From AC-50 sp035640455 (GTDB taxonomy: Bacteria > Actinomycetota > Thermoleophilia > Gaiellales > Gaiellaceae), in the NCBI GenBank assembly GCA_035640455.1, contig DASQWB010000107.1, positions 22,011 through 86,010 of the forward strand: a stretch of DNA of 64,000 nt, read 5' to 3'. Under the pieces are notes generated by a model, which did no database searches, was not told the DNA's origin, and saw only the letters and a program-made list of their open reading frames with translations. Positions within the stretch are counted from its first letter, which is position 1. Every line of letters begins with the position of its first letter. Of the stretch, positions 57,531-64,000 are shown piece after piece. The translations under genes and the position numbers were made by a program.

Positions 57531-59104
57531 GCCGCGGTGAGGTCGCGCGACCTGACCCACGGGCCCGGCGGTGTGAGCAGCGACTCGGCGTGCAGGTACG
57601 CGAGGCCGACGACGGGGAAGTCGAGCACCCGCTCCACGCAGATGTACCGGGGCCGCCACGACGGGAAGAACTTGCGGTTGAAGCACATGAGGCGCTCGAG
57701 CTGGAAGACTCGGTCGAGCCGGAGCAGCCCGAACCGGAGAGCGCGCTGCCCGAGCGGCAGCGTGTCCGCGCGCAGGAGCTCGCCGAAGACGGCGAAGTTC
57801 AGCGACAGCTCGCTCGCGCCGTTGCGCCCGGCCCAGGCGATCGTCTCCACGACGAGGTACTCCATCAGGCCGTTCGGGGTTTCCTTGGCGCGACGCATCG
57901 TCGCGAGCGAGTAGCCGCCGCTCGCCGGCGCGGGCACGAGCTGGATGAAGCCGCCGACCTCTCCGTCGGCGTCCTCGGCGACCGCGACCACGCCCTCGCG
58001 GTAGGCGAAGAGCGCGTCCATCGCCATCGTGAACCCGCGCTCGGGCCAGCGGCCGCGCCACTCGTGCGACACCCGCTCGAGCTTCTGCCGGAGCTCCGGC
58101 GTCACCTCGTCGGGCCGCACGAAGCGGACGCGGTAGCCCGCCTTCTCCAACCGGTGCACCGACTGGCGCACCTTCCTGATCGGGCGCCCCGCGAGCGAGA
58201 ACTCCCCCGGACGCACGACCGCCTCGTCGCCGAGGTAGATCGCGCGGAGCCCGGACGCGCGGTAGAACGGCAGCAGCTCGGCGCACGCCCCGAGCACCGC
58301 GACCCGCCAGCCGCTCGTGTGGGCGAAGGCGCGGAAGGCTTTGAAGAGCTCGGCGAGGTCGCCGGCCGCGCCGATCGGGTCGCCGGTGACGAGCGCGCAG
58401 CCGTTGACGACGCGGTAGGAGAGGAACGAGCGGCCGCTCGGCGAGAAGAAGTAGCTCTTGTCGCGCCGCAGCGAGAAGAACGCGAGGCTGTCGTGGCCGT
58501 GCTCGTGGACGAGCCGCTCCGCGTGCCGTCGCTCCGGCGGGGTCTGGCGGGCCGCCAGCGCGAGTGGGCGCAGCCAGAGGTAGAGCGCCCGCGCGGCGAG
58601 GACGAGCGCGAGCAGGCCGAGTGCCTCCTCGATCCGCTCCGAGAAGGGCATCCGGTCGGATACCCGGAGGACGGCGAGGACGCCGAGCGCGGCGAGCGCG
58701 GCGAGCGCGCGGACGAACGGCCGGATCGTCTCGGGATCGCCGGGAGCGACGAAGTCGCGCCGGTAACGCCAAAGCGCCGCGAGCAGGAGCAGATGGACGG
58801 ACGCCTCCTCGACGTCGAGCCCTTTCGCCAGGTGCGCCGCCGCGGAGACGGCGACGAGCGCGACGGCGAGCTGCCACGCGCGGCGCTTCCGGCGGGCGAG
58901 CGAGCGCGAGAACCAGACGAGCGCGAGCCCGATCGCGAGCGCCACGACCCGCGCGGCCTCCGGCACGCCGGGTGGGAGGATGCTCTTGACGAGGTCGGAG
59001 CGGTCGGCGAACTCGGGCGTCAGCGCCGAGACGATCCCGACGACACCCGCAAATGCGGCGCCGACGGCGAGGAGCGCGGGCGCGCTCGGGCCACGGAAGC
59101 GCAC
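57527..59104 (-). CDS. DUF2156 (MprF/LPG-synthase C-domain) membrane protein
   Basis: A 525-residue protein. About six membrane helices occupy residues 1-190, with a cytosolic C-terminal domain of the MprF/LysX-like phosphatidylglycerol lysyltransferase type (SFLSYRVVNGCALVTGDPIGAAGDLAELFKAF, GEFSLAGRPIRKVRQSVHRLEKAGYRVRF, LRQKLERVSHEWRGRWPERGFTMAMDALF, MEYLVVETIAWAGRNGASELSLNFAVFGEL). MprF proteins add amino acids from aminoacyl-tRNA to lipids, lowering surface charge; LysX also includes a LysRS domain, absent here. GTG 59104 start. Possible role in resistance to cationic peptides. Confidence 0.87.
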   Translation of the reverse strand: MRFRGPSAPALLAVGAAFAGVVGIVSALTPEFADRSDLVKSILPPGVPEAARVVALAIGLALVWFSRSLARRKRRAWQLAVALVAVSAAAHLAKGLDVEEASVHLLLLAALWRYRRDFVAPGDPETIRPFVRALAALAALGVLAVLRVSDRMPFSERIEEALGLLALVLAARALYLWLRPLALAARQTPPERRHAERLVHEHGHDSLAFFSLRRDKSYFFSPSGRSFLSYRVVNGCALVTGDPIGAAGDLAELFKAFRAFAHTSGWRVAVLGACAELLPFYRASGLRAIYLGDEAVVRPGEFSLAGRPIRKVRQSVHRLEKAGYRVRFVRPDEVTPELRQKLERVSHEWRGRWPERGFTMAMDALFAYREGVVAVAEDADGEVGGFIQLVPAPASGGYSLATMRRAKETPNGLMEYLVVETIAWAGRNGASELSLNFAVFGELLRADTLPLGQRALRFGLLRLDRVFQLERLMCFNRKFFPSWRPRYICVERVLDFPVVGLAYLHAESLLTPPGPWVRSRDLTAA

Positions 59105-59138
59105 GCGCTCAGGCTAGCGGCCGCGTGTTCAGGAGTCG

Positions 59139-59497
59139 TTAAATGCGACGAGCCTCTGCCCGCCGCCTGCGGCAGGCCTGGACGCGGTTGAACGGCACGT
59201 AGAGCTCGAGCCGCCGTTCCGGCACGAAGCTGAAGTGATAGTCGAGCGTTACGAGTGGCCGGACGCCCGCGTATGCGGACGTGGCTGCTCGAGGGGCCAC
59301 CCAGTCGAGCAAGGTGAGCACCTCGCGCCAGCCGTTCTCGATCTCCTGACGACGAGTCTTCGCCCGTCGAAGCTCGACTCGGCAGCCATGATCGAGCCCA
59401 GAAACGTGCGGCATTCCGGATGACGCGCCTGTGAGGGGATCAACGCGTCGACCACGAAGCTCGTCTCGAGCACGAGCTCCGGCGGAGGGACGATCAT
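59139..59497 (-). pseudogene. Decayed PIN-domain (VapC-like) toxin gene
   Basis: The frame from ATG 59497 reads PPPELVLETSFVVDALIPSQ, then ARHPECRTFLGS, a PIN N-terminus in which Asp of DTS is Glu. It then loses the conserved middle. After a frame change near 59390, another frame supplies the PIN C-terminus: DWVAPRAAT...LVTLDYHFSFVPERRLELYVPFNRVQ. The two pieces together are about 120 residues in place of about 160, so a frameshift and internal deletion have destroyed it. No antitoxin is clear. The surrounding 59105-59784 (680 bases) otherwise holds no supported gene. Confidence 0.7.
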
Positions 59498-59784
59498 TCC
59501 CTCGAAGGTGTGGACGCCGCGCTCGGGCCGACGCCCTGCCTGCCGAAGGCACAGTTCAGTCGCCACGAACGTCGCGGCGGAAGTCGATCTGAGCCTTCGC
59601 GCGGACGCGACTGGTCGCCCGCAACACGTGCTCTTTGCGCTGTGATGCAGGGATCCGCGAACCACGGTCCTTCTCTCCTTCTCGTCCGCTCCGAGCGTCC
59701 TCTTCTCTCCGCTTCCGAACTCCGTCACGGACGCAGTCTAAGCAGGCCCTTCGGCTGTCTCGTCACGAATGACGAACGAAACCG

Positions 59785-60447
59785 TTACTTCTTGAGCAGG
59801 ACGCGGCGCAGCTCGTCCTCCTTGCCGGGCTCGAGGATCGCGAGCACCTGGTCGCCTGGCTGGAGCTCCGTCGCGCCGACGGCGATCTCGGCCTTGCCGT
59901 TCCGCATCACGGAGATCAGCCGCGAGCCCTCCGGGAGCGACAGTCGCTCGACGCGCTTGCCGGCCGAGGGCGAGTCCTTGTCGATCAGCACCTCGACGAT
60001 CTCGAGGTTCTCCTTGCGCAGCTCGAGCAGGTGGACGAGCTCGTGCTCGGGCACCTCGTGCTCGACGAGGGCGAGAATGCTGGAGGTCGCGCAGACCGTC
60101 GGCGAGATGCCGAGAAGGTCGAAGTGCGCCTGGTTCCGCGGGTCGTTGACGCGGGCGATCGTCTTCGGGACGCTGTAGCGCTCCTTCGCGATCTGGCAGA
60201 TGATCAGGTTGTCCTCGTCGTCGCCCGTCAGGGCGAGCACGAGGTCGGGCGGACGACCGATCCCGGCGCGCTCCAGCACGTAGAGCTCGGTGGCGTCGCC
60301 CTGCTGGACCTGGTGCTCGAACTCCTCCTCGAGCTGGGCGAAGCGGTCGGAGCGCTGCTCGATCAGCGTCACCTCGTGACCCATCCGCATGAGGCTCCGC
60401 GTGACGTTCGCGCCGGCCTTGCCGCCGCCTGCGACGAGCGTGTACAT
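59785..60447 (-). CDS. RCK/TrkA-type regulatory protein
   Basis: A 220-residue protein. An N-terminal Rossmann NAD(H)-binding RCK-N domain (VAGGGKAGANVTRSLMRMGHEVTLIEQ, then QQGDATELYVLERAGIGRPPDLVLALTGDDEDNLIICQIAK) is followed by an RCK-C (TrkA-C) domain (NLEIVEVLIDKDSPSAGKRVERLSLPEGSRLISVMRNGKAEIAVGATELQPGDQVLAI). These proteins gate potassium channels/transporters. It follows immediately (1-base step) after another TrkA-N protein. Confidence 0.92.
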   Translation of the reverse strand: MYTLVAGGGKAGANVTRSLMRMGHEVTLIEQRSDRFAQLEEEFEHQVQQGDATELYVLERAGIGRPPDLVLALTGDDEDNLIICQIAKERYSVPKTIARVNDPRNQAHFDLLGISPTVCATSSILALVEHEVPEHELVHLLELRKENLEIVEVLIDKDSPSAGKRVERLSLPEGSRLISVMRNGKAEIAVGATELQPGDQVLAILEPGKEDELRRVLLKK

Positions 60448-60891
60448 CTAGCTCCGCGCCTCCGCCGGCTCGCGGATCGCGGCGGGCACCTCACAGGCGC
60501 GGACGGCATCCGTGAGCACCTCGATCGCCGTCTTCGTCGGGCAGACCGTGCGCAGGCCGAGCTCGCGGTAGAAGTCGGCTCGGGCCGGGTCGAGCACGCG
60601 GACGACGACGCACTGGACGTCGAAGCGCTTCTGCGCCACCTGGCCGATGACGAGGTTCGTGTTGTCGCCGTTCGTCGCGACGACGACGGCGTCGGCCTCC
60701 TCGATCCCGGCCTCGCGCAGGACGTCGACGTCCATGCCGTGGCCGACGATGAAGCCGCCGCTCCAGTGGCTGCCGAGGCGGCTCAGAGCCTCCTCCTTCT
60801 CGTCGACGGCGACGACGTCCCAGCCCTCGCGGTCGAGCTGGGTGGCGATCGACGAGCCGACGCGCCCGCAGCCGATGACTAGTGCTTTCAT
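60448..60891 (-). CDS. TrkA-N (RCK-N) protein without C-domain
   Basis: A 147-residue single-domain RCK-N protein: LVIGCGRVGSSIATQLDREGWDVVAVDEKEEAL, GMDVDVLREAGIEEADAVVVATNGDNTNLVIGQVAQKRFDVQCVVVRVLDP. It has the NAD-binding GxGxxG and the acidic end of beta2 but lacks an RCK-C ligand domain. Its ATG overlaps the APC permease stop by 4 bases, and its stop is followed directly by the full RCK gene. The two may form a heteromeric gating ring. Confidence 0.92.
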   Translation of the reverse strand: MKALVIGCGRVGSSIATQLDREGWDVVAVDEKEEALSRLGSHWSGGFIVGHGMDVDVLREAGIEEADAVVVATNGDNTNLVIGQVAQKRFDVQCVVVRVLDPARADFYRELGLRTVCPTKTAIEVLTDAVRACEVPAAIREPAEARS

Positions 60892-62795
60892 GGACTCAGC
60901 GTAGCTCTGTTCTCCAACGCAGCGCCGTCGCCTTCCAGGACGCCCTGCGGGAAAGCGACGATCAGCACCTCGCAGGGCGCCTTCCGCAGGACGTAGTCGA
61001 CGGTCGGCGAGAAGAAGCGCGACTGCCGCCGCCAGCGCGGCGACGAGCCGAGGACGATGAGGTCGACGCCGCGCGAGCGCGCCTCGTCGACGATCGCCTG
61101 GCCGATCGAGCGCGCCCGCACCGTCTCGCCGTTCACCTGCACGCCGTGGTCGGCGCCGAGGAGCTTCGCCTCGGCGATCGACGCCGCCGCGCGCTCCTCC
61201 GCGTCCTCCATCTCGGCCTCGAGCGGCTTGTCGAGCGGCACCTGGATCACGTAGAGCGCCTCGACGGACGAGCGGCGCTCCTGGGCGAGCTTCACCGCCG
61301 TCGCCACCATCTCCTCGCCGATCTCGCCGAGCTTCATCGGGACGAGGATGCTCGAGTACGTCGCTTCGGGGAGCACCTGCTCGTCGGCCGAGCGGACGTG
61401 CTCGAGCAGGCCGGCGCCCCGCCCGCGGCGGACGAGCAGGTAGACGGCGAGCCCGATCACGAGCCAGGACGGGCCGCCGTAGCGCGCGCCGCGGTGGGTC
61501 ACCATCGCGACGACGAAGACGAGCGCAGTCGCGAGCGCGCCGACCGCCGAGGGCACCGGCACGCCGCGCCAGGCGAGCGGGACGCGGAAGGGCCGGCGCA
61601 GGTCGGGGCGCACCATCCGCAGCCGGATCACCGCCAGCTGCGCGGCCGTGAAGGCGAGGAGCACGCCGAAGCTGAAGAGGCTCGCGAGGAACGAGACCCG
61701 GTCGTGGAGGAGTGAGGTGGCGACGAGGACGACGATCGAGACGCCGGCGGCGGAGGCGATCGCGACGGGCGCGACGAGCGTGCGCCGGTTTAGGCGCCCG
61801 TACACGGCCGGGAGCTGACCGTGCTCGCCGAGCGAGTACGCGAGCCGGCCAAAGCCGGACATCGACGTCGTCGCCGCCGCGAGGAGGACGAGCGCACCCG
61901 TGATCCCGACGTAGACCCGGAGGGACGACTGGAACCAGTTCGGGAGGTGCCCGTGGAAGGCCGAGACGATCCCCACGAGCGGCGCGTGCAGCCACGTCGT
62001 CCCGAGCGCCGTCGTCCCGCCGTGGGCCGGGAACGCCGACAGGCCGACGAGCGCGATCAGGACGTAGATGACGACGACGAGCCCGACCGCGCTGAAGACG
62101 CTGCGCGGAAGGTCGCGCCCGGGCCGCCGCACCTCCTCGGCGAAGTTCGCGACCGTCTCGAGGCCGGTGTAGGCCAGCATCGCGAGCGGCAGCGCGAAGG
62201 CGATCGCGTGCCAGGAGGGGTCGGTGCCGAGCGACGTCCCCATCGTCAGGGCGTGCGGCGAGAAGAGCACCGCGAAGCCGACGCAGACGAGCAGGAGCTG
62301 GGTGACGAGGTCGAGCGCGGGGACGACGATCCCGAACGTGTAGAGCGCCGGCCGGCGAAAGGCGCGGGCGAAGGCGATCGCGACGATCGCGCCGACCGCG
62401 ACGACGACGTCCCAGGGCTTGTGACTCAACGCGTCGACGTGGAGCGCCGTCCCGAGGTAATGCGGCATGAAGAGCGCAGAGAGCGCGATCACGATCAGGT
62501 AGTCGAGGAAGAGCGCCCAGCCGGTGAGGAAGCCGGCGAGGTCGTTGAAGGCGATCCGGACGAAGGTCGCCGCGCCGCCCGTCTCCCGGACCGCGGTGGT
62601 GCCCTCGGCGTAGGAGAGCGAGACGAGGAGGAAGAGAAGGCCGACGAGCCCGAGGACGAGCGGCGTGAAGCCGAGCGCGTGCAGGGCGAGGATGCCGAGC
62701 GCGAAGTAGATCGAGGAGGCGATCTCGCCGTAGGCGACCGACGCGAGCGCCGGCGCCCCGAGGACGCGCTGGAGCCGCGGCAACTTCCGCGCCAT
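60888..62795 (-). CDS. APC-superfamily permease with C-terminal universal-stress domain
   Basis: A 635-residue protein. Residues 1-450 carry about 12 helices of the amino acid/polyamine/cation family (LASVAYGEIASSIYFALGILAL, ETGGAATFVRIAFNDLAGFLTGWALFLDYL, AMLAYTGLETVANFAEEVRRPGRDLP). Residues 480-620 form a USP-like domain (YSSILVPMKLGEIGEEMVATAVKLAQERRSSVEALYVIQVPLDKPL, then VDLIVLGSSPRWRRQSRFFSPTVDYVLRKAPCEVLIVAFP). This architecture is like KimA-type potassium transporters and some amino-acid permeases. Translational coupling to two RCK proteins suggests potassium or osmolyte uptake controlled by NAD(H)/nucleotides. Confidence 0.88.
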   Translation of the reverse strand: MARKLPRLQRVLGAPALASVAYGEIASSIYFALGILALHALGFTPLVLGLVGLLFLLVSLSYAEGTTAVRETGGAATFVRIAFNDLAGFLTGWALFLDYLIVIALSALFMPHYLGTALHVDALSHKPWDVVVAVGAIVAIAFARAFRRPALYTFGIVVPALDLVTQLLLVCVGFAVLFSPHALTMGTSLGTDPSWHAIAFALPLAMLAYTGLETVANFAEEVRRPGRDLPRSVFSAVGLVVVIYVLIALVGLSAFPAHGGTTALGTTWLHAPLVGIVSAFHGHLPNWFQSSLRVYVGITGALVLLAAATTSMSGFGRLAYSLGEHGQLPAVYGRLNRRTLVAPVAIASAAGVSIVVLVATSLLHDRVSFLASLFSFGVLLAFTAAQLAVIRLRMVRPDLRRPFRVPLAWRGVPVPSAVGALATALVFVVAMVTHRGARYGGPSWLVIGLAVYLLVRRGRGAGLLEHVRSADEQVLPEATYSSILVPMKLGEIGEEMVATAVKLAQERRSSVEALYVIQVPLDKPLEAEMEDAEERAAASIAEAKLLGADHGVQVNGETVRARSIGQAIVDEARSRGVDLIVLGSSPRWRRQSRFFSPTVDYVLRKAPCEVLIVAFPQGVLEGDGAALENRATLSP

Positions 62796-62804
62796 GAGCG
62801 GAGG

Positions 62805-62975
62805 TTATCGCCGCCGCAGGAGGTGGAGCCGTGCCGCGCCGAGGGCGACGAAGAGCGCGCCTAGCACGAAGCCGACGACGCCGCCGCCGTGGAGCGCCGT
62901 CACGACGAGGAGCGCGATGCCGAGCCCGACGAAGACGACGGCGAAGAGCCCGACGCCGAGCCGGTAGGCCCTCAC
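62805..62975 (-). CDS. 56-residue two-helix membrane protein
   Basis: GTG 62975 opens VRAYRLGVGLFAVVFVGLGIALLVVTALHGGGVVGFVLGALFVALGAARLHLLRRR, with two membrane helices and a basic end. Its GTG overlaps the stop of the second APC-USP gene (GTGA), so it is translated in the same operon, and it precedes the first APC-USP gene by 9 bases. Function unknown. Confidence 0.65.
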   Translation of the reverse strand: MRAYRLGVGLFAVVFVGLGIALLVVTALHGGGVVGFVLGALFVALGAARLHLLRRR

Positions 62976-64000
62976 GCCGCGCGCGGCGCAGCCGCGACCA
63001 TCACCCGGCAGGGCGCGTGCTTGAGCACGTAGTCGACGGTGCCGCCGAAGATCTCGCGCCGTCCCCGAAGGGCTTTTCGCGGCGCGCCGATGACGATGAT
63101 CTCGGTCTGCCGCCGCTCCGCCTCGTCGACGATCGCGCGCCCCGCGCTGCGAGCGCGGAGCAGCCGGCCGACGACGTGGACGCCGTACGACTCGCCGATC
63201 GCACGCGCCTCGTCGAGCAGCTCGTTCGCCCGCCGCTCCTCGTCCGGGAGCCGTGCGTCGAGCGGGAGCTCGAGCGGCACCTCGACCACCGTTACGGCCA
63301 TGATCGAGGCCCCGCGCTCGGCGGCGAGGCGGCACGCGAGGTCGACGGCCTCCTCGGACTCGAGCGCATCCGAGACCGGCACGAGGATGTTGCGGTACTC
63401 GAGCGCGATCGCGGGGCCGACCGGCAGCGGCGCGCGGATCGTCTCGACGAGCGGCGCCTGCACGTAGCGCCGGCGGAAGAGGGAATAGAAGGCGAATCCG
63501 AACGCTAGCCAGCCGAGGCCCGCGTAGCGGGTCGGCGCGTCCTGGACCACCACGACGAGCCACGCGATCCCGGTACCGAGCCCGCCCAGGACCGCGAAGA
63601 GCGGCCAGTCGACGCCGCGGTAGCGGAGGTTCGGGCGCGCGCGGAAGACGACCTCCTCGTCGCGGCGCTTGTAGCGGAGCGCGATCACTGCGCAGTGGGC
63701 GACTGTGAACGAGAGCATCGCGCCGAAGGCGTACATGCGCCCGATGAAGTCGACGTTCCCCGGCAGGAGGAACGCGATCGGCGCGATCCCCGCGAAGACG
63801 ACGAGCGAGAGCCAGGGCGTCTTGAGGCGGCGATGGAGCCGGCGGAAGACCTCCGGGAGCTGCCGGTAGCTCGCCATCGAGTACGTGATCCGCGAGGCCC
63901 CGATCACGCCCGCGTTCGTGGCGATGAAGAGGATCGTCGCCGCGAGGATGCCGACGTAGACCTTCGCCGCCTGGAGGACCTGGCCGTGCAGGCCGAGGTT
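62972..64000 (-). CDS. APC-superfamily permease with universal-stress domain (partial, N-terminus beyond right edge)
   Basis: The visible 342 residues start in a membrane segment (NLGLHGQVLQAAKVYVGILA) and contain the last helices of an APC permease, then a USP domain: YRNILVPVSDALESEEAVDLACRLAAERGASIMAVTVVEVPLELPL through RQTEIIVIGAPRKALRGRREIFGGTVDYVLKHAPCRVMVAAAP. The G-2x-G-9x-G(S/T) nucleotide site of USPs is approximated by VIGAPRKALRGRREIFGGTVDY. It resembles the neighbour at 60.9-62.8 kb, so the operon has two paralogues. Frame stays open to position 64000. Confidence 0.88.
   Translation of the reverse strand, partial: NLGLHGQVLQAAKVYVGILAATILFIATNAGVIGASRITYSMASYRQLPEVFRRLHRRLKTPWLSLVVFAGIAPIAFLLPGNVDFIGRMYAFGAMLSFTVAHCAVIALRYKRRDEEVVFRARPNLRYRGVDWPLFAVLGGLGTGIAWLVVVVQDAPTRYAGLGWLAFGFAFYSLFRRRYVQAPLVETIRAPLPVGPAIALEYRNILVPVSDALESEEAVDLACRLAAERGASIMAVTVVEVPLELPLDARLPDEERRANELLDEARAIGESYGVHVVGRLLRARSAGRAIVDEAERRQTEIIVIGAPRKALRGRREIFGGTVDYVLKHAPCRVMVAAAPRAA

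Noticed and set aside
59498..59780. Antitoxin gene upstream of the decayed PIN gene
   Set aside because: Three minus-strand frames were read; one gives an Arg/Lys-rich stretch without a start codon, none looks like a known antitoxin.

Overview
The window is a compact, very GC-rich chromosomal segment. High GC, widespread GTG/TTG starts, 1-4 base ATGA/GTGA gene overlaps, near-leaderless promoters, a DUF3618/holin-X envelope cluster, a DUF6458 protein, Eis, an LPxTG surface protein and CHRD proteins all suggest an actinobacterium. A deep-branching soil lineage such as Thermoleophilia is my guess; the sequence alone does not prove the class. I see no insertion sequence, phage, integrase or CRISPR array.

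Layout. 0-0.6 kb: two small secreted proteins (the first cut by the left edge). 0.6-3.8 kb: a 2-oxo-acid dehydrogenase operon (E1 alpha, E1 beta, E2). 3.8-6.8 kb: an internally duplicated protein, a PRC-barrel protein, argR with an ARG box over its own promoter, a string of small envelope proteins and a cupin. 6.8-8.5 kb: a two-domain cupredoxin and an LPxTG wall protein. 8.6-16.8 kb: translation genes pheST and thrS-infC-rpmI-rplT, an rRNA/tRNA methyltransferase and a SAM methyltransferase. 17-21.6 kb: MmcQ/YjbR, a CBS pair, a zinc ribbon, a secreted glycosidase, and a GGDEF-EAL protein with a structured leader.

21.8-29.8 kb is a complete sugar catabolic locus: a ROK repressor divergent from an operon of binding protein, two permeases, GH4 glycosidase, BadF-type sugar kinase and MsmK-type ATPase, with a clear promoter and a candidate operator at the start site. 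It reads as import of a beta-glycoside or amino-sugar oligomer, ATP-dependent phosphorylation and NAD-dependent hydrolysis, without a PTS. 29.7-34.3 kb: PadR with an orphan ABC ATPase, then a CtaG-like copper/cytochrome oxidase protein divergent from a UPF0718-type permease with a histidine-rich tail, sharing a CsoR-like palindrome.

35-50 kb is dominated by exported proteins of uncertain function: two LVIVD-repeat proteins, a metzincin-like protein with an altered zinc site, an arylsulfotransferase-like lipoprotein, an M48 peptidase, a double CHRD protein and several unknowns, most ended by strong hairpins, plus tRNA-Val(GAC). 50-59 kb: PcrA/UvrD helicase, a CinA-type domain protein, VanZ, HAD, a GTGA/TTGA-linked run of PQQ-type propeller proteins and an MprF-like DUF2156 protein. 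59.1-59.5 kb holds a decayed PIN-domain toxin. 59.8-64 kb: two RCK (TrkA) proteins coupled to APC permeases with C-terminal universal-stress domains, plausibly a potassium or amino-acid uptake system that continues past the right edge.
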